A stretch of DNA of 64,000 nt from Pelagibius marinus (GCF_014925385.1 NZ_JACSDK010000009.1:248001-312000), one strand, 5' to 3'. Numbered from the stretch's first letter, positions 43,369 through 52,396 are shown. Numbers and translations: made by a program. The notes: generated by a model not told the origin, from the sequence alone.

Positions 43369-44664
43369 ATGTTGCTATTCATGGGCAGTCAAAACACACG
43401 CGCGAACCGGCCAAACCTGCGCCATCTGCGGGCTTTCAGCCTGGCGGTCCGCGAGGGAAACATTAGCCGGGCGGCAGAAGCGGCGCGCGTCACGCAATCC
43501 GCCGTCAGCCAGGCCGTGGCCCGGCTGGAGGGTCACTACGGCTGCCGCCTGCTGGAGCGCGGCACCACCGGCGTCTACCCCACCGAGCTGGGCCAGGTGG
43601 CGGTGGAACGCATCAACCGGGCGCTGGAACGGCTGCGCGCGGCGACCCAGCGCGTCTGCACCGGGCGCGGCAATCGCGGTTCCGGCGCTGTCCTGCCCGA
43701 CCGCATGCTGACCCTGTCGCAGCTCGACGCCTTCGTGGCGACGGCGCGCGCCGGCGGTTTCAAGGCCGGCGCGAAACGCCTGGGCATCTCTCAACCTTCC
43801 GTGCACCGCGCCGTGCGCCAGCTGCAGGACGTGCTCGGCGTCGACCTGCTGGAGCAGACCAGCCTGGGCCTGGCGCCGACCCGCAGCGGCGCCGACTTCG
43901 CCGCATCGGTCGGTCTGATCCTGAAGGAAATCGACCTGGTCTCCGACGACCTGGACGAGGCCCGCGGCCGGCACCAGGGCCGTGTCGCCATCGGCGCCCT
44001 GGCCCTGGGACGCACCGAGCTGGTGCCGCGGGCGGTGGCGCGGGCGGCCCGCGCCTTTCCCGACGCCAACTTCCTGGTCCAGGACGGCACCTACGACCAG
44101 CTGCTGCACGGCCTGCGCGCCGGCGACCTGGACCTCATCGTCACCGCCGGACGCCCGCTGGCCACCGACGACGTGGTCGAGGACCTGCTCTTCGAGGACC
44201 GGCTGGCGGTCGTCGCCCGGGCGGATCACCCGCTGATCGTCAAGGGCATGTCCTCGATCTCGGATCTGGCGCGCTACCCCTGGATCCTGCCGCGCGAAGG
44301 CACGCCGACGCGGCGCAGCTGCGATGCCTTGCTGGACCGGATCGGCGTGCAGCACGAGAAGGGCCTCATCGAGACCGGCTCCCAGGCCTCGGTGCGCGGC
44401 CTGCTGCTGGAGAGCGACCGCCTGACCGTGCTGTCGCGCCACCAGATCACCCCGGAGCTGGAGGCCGGACTGCTGGCGGCCGTCGACATCGGCCTGCCCG
44501 AGCTGCGGCGCACCATCGTCGCCACCCTGCGGCGTGACTGGAAACCGACCCAGGTGCAGGCCACCCTGCTGAAGGAAGTGAAGGCCATCACGCAGGAATG
44601 GATCGCCGCCGACGCCAAGGTGCAGGCGGCCTCGGCCAGGCGCAGGGCTGAAAATCCAGCCTGA
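43369..44664 (+). CDS. LysR family regulator with two tandem HTH domains (gallate regulator)
   Basis: A 431-residue regulator, about 130 longer than usual. It has two LysR-type winged HTH domains: residues ~17-75 (HLRAFSLAVREGNISRAAEA, VTQSAVSQAVARLEG) and ~112-172 (SQLDAFVATARAGGFKAGAK, ISQPSVHRAVRQLQDVLG). A single effector domain follows (GRVAIGALALGRTELVPRAV). Divergent from galB, it is the likely activator of the gallate genes. ATG 43369 is used; ATG 43381 is possible. Both domains are in one open frame, so this is not a frameshift artefact. Confidence 0.9.
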   Translation: MLLFMGSQNTRANRPNLRHLRAFSLAVREGNISRAAEAARVTQSAVSQAVARLEGHYGCRLLERGTTGVYPTELGQVAVERINRALERLRAATQRVCTGRGNRGSGAVLPDRMLTLSQLDAFVATARAGGFKAGAKRLGISQPSVHRAVRQLQDVLGVDLLEQTSLGLAPTRSGADFAASVGLILKEIDLVSDDLDEARGRHQGRVAIGALALGRTELVPRAVARAARAFPDANFLVQDGTYDQLLHGLRAGDLDLIVTAGRPLATDDVVEDLLFEDRLAVVARADHPLIVKGMSSISDLARYPWILPREGTPTRRSCDALLDRIGVQHEKGLIETGSQASVRGLLLESDRLTVLSRHQITPELEAGLLAAVDIGLPELRRTIVATLRRDWKPTQVQATLLKEVKAITQEWIAADAKVQAASARRRAENPA

Positions 44665-44679
44665 TCGTCCAGGATCAGG
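44660..44679 (+). terminator. Hairpin at the LysR stop codon
   Basis: CCTGATC and GATCAGG pair around a six-base loop, overlapping the stop codon. No U-run follows, so termination is possible but not shown. Confidence 0.35.
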
Positions 44680-44802
44680 ACCCACGGGCTGACCGAAACC
44701 GTCGGATCCGCGCTTCCAGCCCGGTGTCACATTGAACCGACCCAAATGTTCATGTAATGTTCTTTCTATCTTGGACAGAGTTCGAATCTGCAGAGGTGGG
44801 TG

Positions 44803-45204
44803 ATGATTCCTGGAAGCTGTTGCTGTGGAGCGGTCCGGTTCGAGCTGTTGGCGCAGCCGTCGATGATGGCGACGTGCCACTGCACGAGGTGCCGCAAAGT
44901 CGGGGCGAGCACCCTGGTGTTTGTGAAAAAAGAGGACCTGAGATGGATTCAAGGACGGGATCACGTCCAGCTTTTCGAACCGGTTTCCCCTTACAAGTAC
45001 GGTCGGTGCTTCTGCAGGACCTGCGGCACCTCGCTGGGTGAAATCCTGTCGGAAGCGGAGAGCTTTCCGATTGCTGCCAATGCCCTGGACAGTGAACCGG
45101 GCGTGAAGAACCGCTTCCACGAGTTCGTCGCCGAAAAGCCCTCATGGTACGAAATCTGCGACGGCGCCAAACAGTTCGAAGGGCATCCCGTCACCTCGGA
45201 CTAG
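44803..45204 (+). CDS. GFA (glutathione-dependent formaldehyde-activating-type) protein
   Basis: A 133-residue zinc protein of the GFA/CENP-V fold. Zinc cysteines are in GSCCCGAVRFE, TCHCTRCRKVGAS and CFCRTCGTSLGE. The function beyond metal binding is not clear; relatives act on glutathione adducts. ATG 44803 is preferred over GTG 44800 because AGAGG is correctly spaced. It has lower GC than its neighbours and its end overlaps the convergent dehydrogenase by 14 bases, suggesting insertion. Confidence 0.85.
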   Translation: MIPGSCCCGAVRFELLAQPSMMATCHCTRCRKVGASTLVFVKKEDLRWIQGRDHVQLFEPVSPYKYGRCFCRTCGTSLGEILSEAESFPIAANALDSEPGVKNRFHEFVAEKPSWYEICDGAKQFEGHPVTSD

Positions 45205-46258
45205 GCGTCCCTCGGCCCTTCGCCAGGGCCTCGATCTTGGCCAGCAGGTCGGCGGGCAGGACAATCCCCTTGTCCAGCGCCTCGGCGCGGCGCAGTTGCT
45301 CTCGCTCGCCGGGAATCTGCACCGGCTGCGCGGGATCGGCCGGCGGCGTCTCGCGGATCAGGCGGCAGAAGCGCGTCACGGCGGCTTCGTAGGCCTCCTT
45401 GCCCAGCAGGCGGGCGGGGTCGAGCAGCAGGAAGAAGTGGCCGGTCCCGCAGGGGCGCTCCGGATAGTCGGTCCAGGGCGAGATGTCGGTCAGGAAGCGC
45501 GCGCCGCTCAAGACCCCCGAGAGCAGGTCCACTGCCTGGGACAGGCCCGAGCCCTTGTGCCCGCCGAAGGGCAGGAGGAAGCCTTCCAGAGCCGCCACCG
45601 GGTCGGTGGTCGGCTTGCCGGCGGCGTCCACCGCCCAGCCTTCGGGAATGCCGGCACCTTCGTCCCGCGCCTTGCGGATCTTGCCGCGCGCGGCGACGCT
45701 CATCGCCATGTCGAGGATGAAGTGCGGCGCGTCCGGGCCCGCCGAAGCGGGACGGGGCGCGGCGATGGAGAGGGGGTTGTTGCCGAGGCGCGCCTCACGC
45801 CCGCCCCAGGGCGCGATGGTGGTGGAGGCGTTGGTGCCGCTGATCAGCACCAGACCTCTCTCGCAGGCTTTCAGCGCATAGGGGGCCAGCGCGCCCAGGT
45901 GGTTGGAATTGCGGCAGCCGACGTAGGCGAGGCCGCTTTCCGCCGCCATCTCGCAGCCGGCGTCCAGGGCGGTCATGGCGACCGCGGGCCCCAGGCCGTC
46001 GTCCCCGTCAACCAGGGCGAGCGAAGGCGCCTTGCGTTCCACCTTGATATCGGCGCCGGCCTTGATGCCGCCCAGGCGCAGCCGCTCGCTGTAGAGCAGC
46101 ACGCGCAGCACGCCGTGGGTACCAATTCCCATGAGATCGCCCTCGACGAGGATATCCGCGGACAGGGCGGCGTGGCGCGGAGCGGCCCCGGCGGCGGTCA
46201 GCGCCGCCTCGGCGAGGTGCAGCAAGCGCGCCCGCTCAACAGTCACGGTTTTGGTCAT
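45191..46258 (-). CDS. Ldh family NAD(P)-dependent oxidoreductase
   Basis: A 355-residue malate/L-lactate/sulfolactate-type dehydrogenase with the non-Rossmann Ldh fold: HGVLRVLLYSERLRLGG, VGCRNSNHLGALAPYALKA (catalytic His) and PFGGHKGSGLSQAVDLLSG. It reduces or oxidises a 2-hydroxy/2-oxo acid. In this locus a role on a gallate-pathway 2-oxo diacid is likely but not proven. The start ATG 46258 faces the 432-base divergent region ahead of ligI. Confidence 0.9.
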   Translation of the reverse strand: MTKTVTVERARLLHLAEAALTAAGAAPRHAALSADILVEGDLMGIGTHGVLRVLLYSERLRLGGIKAGADIKVERKAPSLALVDGDDGLGPAVAMTALDAGCEMAAESGLAYVGCRNSNHLGALAPYALKACERGLVLISGTNASTTIAPWGGREARLGNNPLSIAAPRPASAGPDAPHFILDMAMSVAARGKIRKARDEGAGIPEGWAVDAAGKPTTDPVAALEGFLLPFGGHKGSGLSQAVDLLSGVLSGARFLTDISPWTDYPERPCGTGHFFLLLDPARLLGKEAYEAAVTRFCRLIRETPPADPAQPVQIPGEREQLRRAEALDKGIVLPADLLAKIEALAKGRGTPSPR

Positions 46259-46690
46259 AGCTCGGCAGCCTCACAAGGTCCTGGACGATGGGACCAACCA
46301 TAGGCCGGGCCGGCGGCGATTCGCCGTCCAATCTTCCGTTGCCGCCATAAATTCCACGGGCCCCGGCAGCCCTGGCGCCGCCATATCCCCTGCTTATGGC
46401 CGCGCCGCTATTTCTTATTACCTCAGACCGGGCCATGGCATTACGGTTTCACAGGAAATTCGCGCCCGGCACCGGCGTCCGGAAACACCTCCGGATAACG
46501 GCACATAATGACCGGCAAGAGCAAAAACGGCAGGTGGGCCGGGCGCGCGACCATCGATCGAGGACATCGATCCAGGGGAGGAGTCGATGGCGGCGGCGCA
46601 GAAGTCTGCCCCTTATCTCCATGCCGCTACCAGGCGCGTGGCCAGTTCGAGACCCACGACCTCAGCAAGGCTGGGGCCGGAGGAGCGCGG
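46259..46690. other. Divergent regulatory region between the Ldh gene and ligI
   Basis: A 432-base gap with no convincing gene. It becomes AT-rich around 46385-46450 and contains the TTTCTTAT motif (46411-46418) shared with the galB and galA upstream regions. Promoters for both flanking genes should lie here; no clear -35/-10 pair was identified. Confidence 0.5.
46411..46418. promoter_or_regulatory. TTTCTTAT motif upstream of ligI
   Basis: Octamer identical to those upstream of galB (43341-43348, reverse) and galA (52475-52482), inside the 432-base divergent region. It may be a regulator half-site or a -10 element for the leftward Ldh gene. Confidence 0.35.
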
Positions 46691-47581
46691 GTGACCTCCG
46701 ACTACCTGCCGTTCCATCCCAACCCCAAGAAGCCCGATTTCGTCGTGCCGCCCGGCGCCGTCGACGCGCACTGCCACGTCTTCGGCCCGGCGGCGGTCTT
46801 CCCCTTCGCGCCGGAGCGCAAGTACACACCCGTCGACGCCCCCAAGGAGAAGCTCTTCGCGCTGCGCGACCACCTGGGCTTCACCCGCAACGTGATCGTC
46901 CAGGCCTCCTGCCACGGGCGCGACAACCGGGCCCTGGCCGACGCGCTGATCGCGTCCCGGGGGCTGGCCCGCGGCGTCGCCGTACTGGACCCGGAGATCG
47001 GCGACGACGACCTGGCCGCGCTGGACCGCGCCGGCGTGCGTGCCGCCCGCTTCAACTTCGTCAAGCGCCTGGTCGACAACACGCCCAAGGACGTCTTCCG
47101 CAAGGTCGCCGAGCGCGTCACCGCCCTGGGCTGGCACAGCGTCGTCTACTTCGAGGCCGCCGACCTGGACGAGCTGATGCCCTTCCTGGCCGCCCTGCCC
47201 GGCACCGTCGTCATCGACCACATGGGCCGGCCCGACATCGACAAGGGCGTCGAGGCGCCAGCCTTCCAGCAGCTGATCCGCTTTCTCGACGACAATCCGA
47301 ACATTTGGGTCAAGGTCTCCTGCCCGGAGCGCCTGACCGTCGCGGGGCCGCCCTACGACGACGTGGTGCCCTTCGGCCGCGCGCTGGTCGCGCGCTTTCC
47401 CGAGCGCGTGCTGTGGGGCACCGACTGGCCGCATCCCAACATGAAATCGCATATTCCCGACGACGGCGCACTGGTCGACTGGATCCCGCGCATCGCCGGG
47501 ACCGAAGCCCTGCAGCGGGCGCTGCTGGTCGACAATCCCCTGCGCCTCTACTGGCCCGAAGAAGCCGGAGCGGCCTCTTGA
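46691..47581 (+). CDS. ligI: 2-pyrone-4,6-dicarboxylate lactonase
   Basis: A 296-residue amidohydrolase that opens 2-pyrone-4,6-dicarboxylate (PDC) to 4-oxalomesaconate. It needs no metal, and key residues are in VDAHCHVFGPAAVFPFAPER (the LigI hallmark), VIDHMGRPDIDKG and WGTDWPHPN, with the catalytic Asp. The start is GTG 46691 after GGAGGAG; the open frame upstream is not protein-like. Its product enters galD/galB/galC. Its stop overlaps the TRAP permease start (TTGA). Confidence 0.92.
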   Translation: MTSDYLPFHPNPKKPDFVVPPGAVDAHCHVFGPAAVFPFAPERKYTPVDAPKEKLFALRDHLGFTRNVIVQASCHGRDNRALADALIASRGLARGVAVLDPEIGDDDLAALDRAGVRAARFNFVKRLVDNTPKDVFRKVAERVTALGWHSVVYFEAADLDELMPFLAALPGTVVIDHMGRPDIDKGVEAPAFQQLIRFLDDNPNIWVKVSCPERLTVAGPPYDDVVPFGRALVARFPERVLWGTDWPHPNMKSHIPDDGALVDWIPRIAGTEALQRALLVDNPLRLYWPEEAGAAS

Positions 47582-49512
47582 GCGACGCGGCGACAGAGCG
47601 AAGCTGGAGCGAAGGCCTGATCGCGGTGCTGGCCGCGGTGATGTGCGTCGCCTGCATCCTGTGGAACATCGAGACGCCGACCCGCCTGGGCGTTGCCATC
47701 CTGACCGAGCAGTACCTGGCCTTCCAGCTGGGCCTGGCGCTCACCATCGCCTTCCTGCGCTTCGGCCCCTCGGGCGACCGCAAGGCGCGGGTCGGGCTGG
47801 TCGACGGCCTGGCGGCCGTCGTCTGCTTCCTGGTGCTGATGTACGCGGCCTGGGATTTCTCCTACCTGCTGCGCGAGCAGGCCTACCGCCCGCCGGAGAT
47901 CACCGTCATCGGGCTGGTCGTCACCCTGGCGGTTATGGAAGGCATCCGGCGGCGCGCCGGCTGGACGCTCTTCGTCATCGTCGCGATCTTCCTGGTCTAC
48001 GCGCTCTTCGCCGACAAGGTGCCCGGCCAACTGATCGGCAAGGCGCTCACGCCCGTGCGCCTGGTGCAGTACGTCGGCTTCGACCCCAGCGCCGTCTTCT
48101 CGACGCCGCTGGTGGTCGGCACGGTCATCGTGCTGCTCTTCGTCTTCTTCGGCCAGCTGCTCTTCGCCGCGGGCGGCGGCGCCTTCTTCACCGACCTGGC
48201 CATCGCCGCGACCGGGCGTTCGCGCGGCGGCAGCGCCAAGATCTCCGTCGTCGGCTCGGCCCTCTTCGGCACCATCTCGGGCAGCGCGGTCTCCAACGTG
48301 GTCACCACCGGCGTGGTCACCATCCCGCTGATGCAGCGCGGCGGCTATTCCAGGAAGGACTCCGGCGCCATCGAGGCGGTGGCCTCCACCGGCGGCCAGC
48401 TGACCCCGCCGATCATGGGCGCCGCCGCCTTCCTGATGGCCGAGTTCCTCGACATCTCCTACCTGACCGTCGCCGCCGCGGCGCTGATCCCGGCGCTGCT
48501 GTACTACGTCAGCGTCTTCATCCAGGTCGACCTCATCGCCGGGCGCGACCGGATCAGCCACGGCGACGACGAGGTCCTCAGCGCCGCGGAGGTGCTGCGC
48601 GCCGGCTGGCATTTCGCGCTACCCCTGGGGGTGCTGCTCGCCGCGCTCTTCTGGTGGCGCTACGACCCCGAGGACTCGGCGCTCATGGCCTCCATCGCCA
48701 TCGTCCTGGTCGGCTTCCTGCGCGGCTACCGCGGCCAGCGCCTGACCCTGGCCAAGTTGCGCGACGTCTTCATCGATACCGGCACCTCCATGGTGGACCT
48801 GATCCTGGTGGTGGCGGCGGCCGGTTTCGTCATCGGCATCCTCAACATCACCGGCCTCGGCTTCGCCCTCACCCTGGTGCTGGTCAACGCCATCGGCGAG
48901 AACCTCTTCCTGCTGCTGCTGGTCTCGGCGCTGATCTGCACCCTGCTGGGCATGGGCATGCCGACATCCGGCGTCTACGTGCTGCTGGCCGCCCTGGTCG
49001 CGCCCTCGCTGGTGCAGGCCGGCGTGCCGGCGATCGCCGCGCACCTCTTCATTCTCTACTTCGGCATGATGTCGATGATCACGCCGCCGGTGGCCCTGGC
49101 CGCCTTCGCGGCGGCGACCATCACCAAGGCCGACCCCCTGGGCACCGGCTTCGCCGCCATGCGGGTCGGCTGGGCCGCCTACATCATCCCCTTCATCTTC
49201 GTCGGCTCGCCCGCCCTGCTGCTGGAGGGTTCCTGGAGCGCCATCGCCCTCGCCACGGTCCTTTCCATCATCGGGGTTGCCGCCATCTGCGCGGGCATGG
49301 TCGGCTTTTTCCACTGCCGCCTCGGCACACCAACACGCCTGCTCTTCGCGGCGCTGGGGCTGGGCGCCCTGCCGGCCGGCTATCTGCCGGCGGGCTGGGA
49401 CAAGATCCACATCGCCTGCGCCGTGGCGGCCGCCGGCGTTGCCGCCAGCCTCATCTACTTCAGACGCAGCGCCGCCCAAGACGTCCAAGTACCCAGAGAA
49501 TCGACTGACTGA
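47578..49512 (+). CDS. Fused TRAP transporter permease (small plus large subunits)
   Basis: A 644-residue inner-membrane protein of the fused DctQM-type TRAP family partnered with TAXI binding proteins. The N-terminal four segments replace DctQ; the DctM-like part has KISVVGSALFGTISGSAVSN, GQLTPPIMGAAAFLMAEFL and TLLGMGMPTSGVYVLLAALV. The start is TTG 47578, overlapping the ligI stop by four bases (TTGA). It probably imports gallate, PDC or a related aromatic acid using a sodium gradient. Confidence 0.92.
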   Translation: MSDAATERSWSEGLIAVLAAVMCVACILWNIETPTRLGVAILTEQYLAFQLGLALTIAFLRFGPSGDRKARVGLVDGLAAVVCFLVLMYAAWDFSYLLREQAYRPPEITVIGLVVTLAVMEGIRRRAGWTLFVIVAIFLVYALFADKVPGQLIGKALTPVRLVQYVGFDPSAVFSTPLVVGTVIVLLFVFFGQLLFAAGGGAFFTDLAIAATGRSRGGSAKISVVGSALFGTISGSAVSNVVTTGVVTIPLMQRGGYSRKDSGAIEAVASTGGQLTPPIMGAAAFLMAEFLDISYLTVAAAALIPALLYYVSVFIQVDLIAGRDRISHGDDEVLSAAEVLRAGWHFALPLGVLLAALFWWRYDPEDSALMASIAIVLVGFLRGYRGQRLTLAKLRDVFIDTGTSMVDLILVVAAAGFVIGILNITGLGFALTLVLVNAIGENLFLLLLVSALICTLLGMGMPTSGVYVLLAALVAPSLVQAGVPAIAAHLFILYFGMMSMITPPVALAAFAAATITKADPLGTGFAAMRVGWAAYIIPFIFVGSPALLLEGSWSAIALATVLSIIGVAAICAGMVGFFHCRLGTPTRLLFAALGLGALPAGYLPAGWDKIHIACAVAAAGVAASLIYFRRSAAQDVQVPRESTD

Positions 49513-49539
49513 AAGAAATTCAGCACGGGAGGAAGACCA

Positions 49540-50511
49540 ATGAAGACGTTCGCCAAAGCCCTTGCCCTGGGACTGCTCGGCAGTTCCCTCATGGCCGCCG
49601 GCGCCCTGGCCCAGGTCGTGACCGTCGCGACCGGCGCCCAGGGCTCGCTGGCCTACAACTCCGGCCAGGCCGTCGCCAAGGTGGCCAACGACGCCGGCAT
49701 TACCGCCCGCACCCAGCCGCTGGTCGGCTACCTGCCGCTGATCAACACAGGCGAGGTCGACTTCGGCTTCTCCAACGGCGTGGAGGCCGAGTACGCCCAC
49801 GCCGGCACCGGCAACTACGACCGCGCCAACCCGAACATCCGCCTGGTCGGCGTCATGTTCCCGCTGCGCACCGGCCTCATGGTCGTCGCCGACAGCGGCA
49901 TCAAGACCATCGCCGACCTGAAGGCCAAGGCCGGCGAGCTGCGCATCGCCTCGGAGTACACCTCCTCCACCATCATCCCCTATTACATCGCCGGTGCACT
50001 GGCCAACGGCGGCATGACCTATGACGATTTTCAGAAGGTGCCGGTCTCCAGCTTCGTCAAGGGCATCCAGGCCCTGGGCGACGGCCTGGTCGACGTGACC
50101 CTGATCAGCCTCAACTCCGGCGCCGGCAAGCAGGTCGAGGCCAAGATGCAGGACCGCGGCGGGCTGCAGTACGTCTCCCTCGACAACTCGCCGGAGGGCG
50201 TGAAGGCCTTCAAGGATTTCCTGCCGGCCGGCAAGATCGTGTCGCAAGCGCAGAACGACAACATCCCCGGCCTGAAGGAAGCCGCCAACATCATCGAGGT
50301 GCCCTGGATGATGTTGACCCACGCCGGCGCGGACGAGGACCTGGTCTACCGCATGACCAAGGCGGTGGCCGAGAACAACGAGGCGCTGAAGGCCTCCTTC
50401 GGGGCCTTCGGCCGCGCCAAGCTGGCGGAGATGGCGCCGGCCAACGCCGTGCCCTATCACCCCGGCGCCCTGCGCTACTACAAGGAAGCCGGCATCACGG
50501 TCGGCGAATGA
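49540..50511 (+). CDS. TAXI family TRAP transporter solute-binding protein
   Basis: A 323-residue periplasmic protein with a signal peptide (LALGLLGSSLMAAGALA, then QVV). The TAXI fold shows as VTVATGAQGSLAYNSGQAV, GEVDFGFSNGVEAEYAH and VPYHPGALRYYKEAGI. It captures the substrate for the fused TRAP permease. ATG 49540 follows GGGAGGAAG. A large hairpin directly after its stop (50517-50547) should protect or end the transcript. Confidence 0.93.
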   Translation: MKTFAKALALGLLGSSLMAAGALAQVVTVATGAQGSLAYNSGQAVAKVANDAGITARTQPLVGYLPLINTGEVDFGFSNGVEAEYAHAGTGNYDRANPNIRLVGVMFPLRTGLMVVADSGIKTIADLKAKAGELRIASEYTSSTIIPYYIAGALANGGMTYDDFQKVPVSSFVKGIQALGDGLVDVTLISLNSGAGKQVEAKMQDRGGLQYVSLDNSPEGVKAFKDFLPAGKIVSQAQNDNIPGLKEAANIIEVPWMMLTHAGADEDLVYRMTKAVAENNEALKASFGAFGRAKLAEMAPANAVPYHPGALRYYKEAGITVGE

Positions 50512-50516
50512 TCCCT

Positions 50517-50547
50517 GCGGGAGCCGCCCGCCGGCGGCGGCTCCCGC
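50517..50547 (+). promoter_or_regulatory. Strong hairpin after the TAXI gene
   Basis: GCGGGAGCCGCC and GGCGGCTCCCGC form a perfect 12-bp stem with a 7-base loop, six bases after the stop codon. No U-run follows, so it is more likely an mRNA stabiliser at the boundary to the dienelactone hydrolase gene. Confidence 0.6.
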
Positions 50548-50577
50548 AACTTCCATTGCGAAAGGACAGGACCGCCC

Positions 50578-51255
50578 ATGACACAGGATATCCGAGGGGC
50601 GATGACGCGGCTGACCGCCGCCGACGGCCATGAGCTGGACTGCTGGATGGAGCCCGCGAGGGGCGCGCGTCTGGGCGGCCTGGTCATCCTGCAGGAGATC
50701 TTCGGCGTCACCGACCAGTTGAAGGGCGTCGCCGCGCACTACGCCGCCCTCGGCTACGACGTCGCCATCCCGGCGCTCTTCGACCGCAAGCAACGCGGCG
50801 CTGTCTTTCCCTTCGACCAGGGCCCGAAGGGCCGCGACATCATGCTGGCCGCCGACCTCTCCGAGACCATGACCGACGTCGAGGCCGCGGTGCAGGCGCT
50901 CAGCGAGAAGGGGGGCAAGGTCGCGGTCATGGGCTTCTGCTGGGGCGGCGGCCTGGCCCTGCGCGCCGCCCAGGTGCTGGACGTCGCCGGCGGGATCTCC
51001 TTCTACGGCACGCGCCTGCCGCAGTACCTGGACCGGCCGCTGAAGGCGCCGCTGCTGTGCCACTGCGGCACCAGCGACGAGCACGTGCCTCTGGAAATGG
51101 TCGAGCAGATGAAGGACTACCTGCCCGAGGCCGATGTGCAGATCTACGAGGCCGGTCACGCCTTCGCCAACGACGCCCGCCCGAGCTACGTGGCTGCGGC
51201 GGCCGACCTGGCGCACCAGCGCAGCGCGGCCTTCCTCGCCAAGGTCCTGGGCTGA
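50578..51255 (+). CDS. Dienelactone hydrolase family protein
   Basis: A 225-residue alpha/beta hydrolase with the DLH nucleophile Cys in MGFCWGGGLA, the acid in CGTSDEHVPLE and the His in YEAGHAFAND. DLHs open lactones such as dienelactones. In this locus it might process a lactone or pyrone side product of ring cleavage, overlapping with LigI. It has normal length and no signal peptide. Confidence 0.9.
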   Translation: MTQDIRGAMTRLTAADGHELDCWMEPARGARLGGLVILQEIFGVTDQLKGVAAHYAALGYDVAIPALFDRKQRGAVFPFDQGPKGRDIMLAADLSETMTDVEAAVQALSEKGGKVAVMGFCWGGGLALRAAQVLDVAGGISFYGTRLPQYLDRPLKAPLLCHCGTSDEHVPLEMVEQMKDYLPEADVQIYEAGHAFANDARPSYVAAAADLAHQRSAAFLAKVLG

Positions 51256-51269
51256 GCGGCGCCGCGCCC

Positions 51270-52004
51270 ATGGGCGAGGACACCGGCAGGGCGCCGCTGA
51301 GGGCGATTACCTCCGGCGCCTTGGCCGCCGCCCTTGAACGGCTGTTGCCGCTCTACCGCAGCGCCAACGATTGCGCGGTGGAGCTGTCCTTCGGCTCCTC
51401 CCTGGGCACGGCGCACGACTCCATCCCGACCCGCCTGGCCGAGGGCGAGCGCTTCGACGTCTACTTCCTCGCCCGCAAGGCGCTGGATAATCTCACGGCC
51501 CAGGGCTTGATCCGCGCGGACGCCGGCTACGACCTCGTGGAGTCACACATCGGCGCCATGGTGCGCAGCGGAGATCCGGCGCCGGACATCGGCAGCGTCG
51601 AGGCCTTCCGCGCCACCCTGCTGGCCTCCCGCGCCGTGGCGCACGCAGCCAGCGCCAGCGGCATCTATCTCTCCACCGAGGTCTTTCCCGCCCTGGGTAT
51701 CGCAGAGCAGATGAAAGAGACGGCAAGGACCGTCTACAGCGAACGGGTGGGCCGTGTCGTCGCGCGCGGCGAAGCGGATCTCGGCTTCCAGCAGATCAGC
51801 GAGATCCTGCCCATCGAGGGCGTGAAGATCATCGGGCGGCTGCCCGCGGTGTTCCGCCGCCCCTTTGTGTTCTGCGCGGGCATCGGCGCAACCTCGAAGA
51901 AGGTGGCCGAAGCCAAACACCTGCTGCGCTTCCTGGCCTCCGAGGAAGCCGCGCCGGCCATCCGCGAGACCGGCCTCGACCCTCTGTTTCCCGAGATCCC
52001 CTGA
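51270..52004 (+). CDS. ModA-like substrate-binding-domain protein without signal peptide
   Basis: A 244-residue type 2 periplasmic-binding fold similar to molybdate-binding ModA: PLYRSANDCAVELSFGSSLG, ERFDVYFLARKALDNL and GEADLGFQQISEILPIEG. Unlike ModA it begins MGEDTGRAPLRAITSGALAA without any hydrophobic signal, and the upstream frame offers none either, so it should be cytoplasmic. No ABC transporter is adjacent. It follows the dienelactone hydrolase by 14 bases. The role is unknown; a ligand sensor or small-molecule carrier is possible. Confidence 0.82.
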   Translation: MGEDTGRAPLRAITSGALAAALERLLPLYRSANDCAVELSFGSSLGTAHDSIPTRLAEGERFDVYFLARKALDNLTAQGLIRADAGYDLVESHIGAMVRSGDPAPDIGSVEAFRATLLASRAVAHAASASGIYLSTEVFPALGIAEQMKETARTVYSERVGRVVARGEADLGFQQISEILPIEGVKIIGRLPAVFRRPFVFCAGIGATSKKVAEAKHLLRFLASEEAAPAIRETGLDPLFPEIP

Positions 52005-52024
52005 TTGGCCCTGCGGCGCGGCCG

Positions 52025-52396
52025 CTATTCCCCGGCGGCGAAGCCGCTGCCGGCCTGCTTATAAGCCTTGCGCGGCGGCGCGAAGATATCCATGACCACC
52101 ATGCCCGCGTCGCCCGCCACCATGGTGTGCGGCAGGTCGCCGGGGGTGCGCCAGAAATCGCCAGGCTTCACCGCCACCTCTTCGTCGCCCTGGTAGCGCA
52201 CACCACCGCCGGAAAGACAGTGGCCCCACTGCTCCTCGGGGTGGTGATGCAGCGTACCCTTGGCGCCTGCTTCGAAGCGGACGATCGAGATTTGCGCGTG
52301 CTCGCCGGAGAAGACCGTGGTCGTGATTCCCGGCGCGAGCTCGCGGGGCACCCCGCCTTCGGCGCTGTCGATGTTGAAGAAAAGCTGCTCCTGCAT
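52025..52396 (-). CDS. Cupin domain protein
   Basis: A 123-residue single cupin. Motif 1 histidines and Glu are in GTLHHHPEEQWGHCLSGG, and motif 2 is PGDFWRTPGDLPHTMVAG. It is probably a metal-binding protein, perhaps acting on an aromatic intermediate. ATG 52396 is divergent from galA; both share the 168-base promoter region with the TTTCTTAT motif. Confidence 0.88.
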   Translation of the reverse strand: MQEQLFFNIDSAEGGVPRELAPGITTTVFSGEHAQISIVRFEAGAKGTLHHHPEEQWGHCLSGGGVRYQGDEEVAVKPGDFWRTPGDLPHTMVAGDAGMVVMDIFAPPRKAYKQAGSGFAAGE

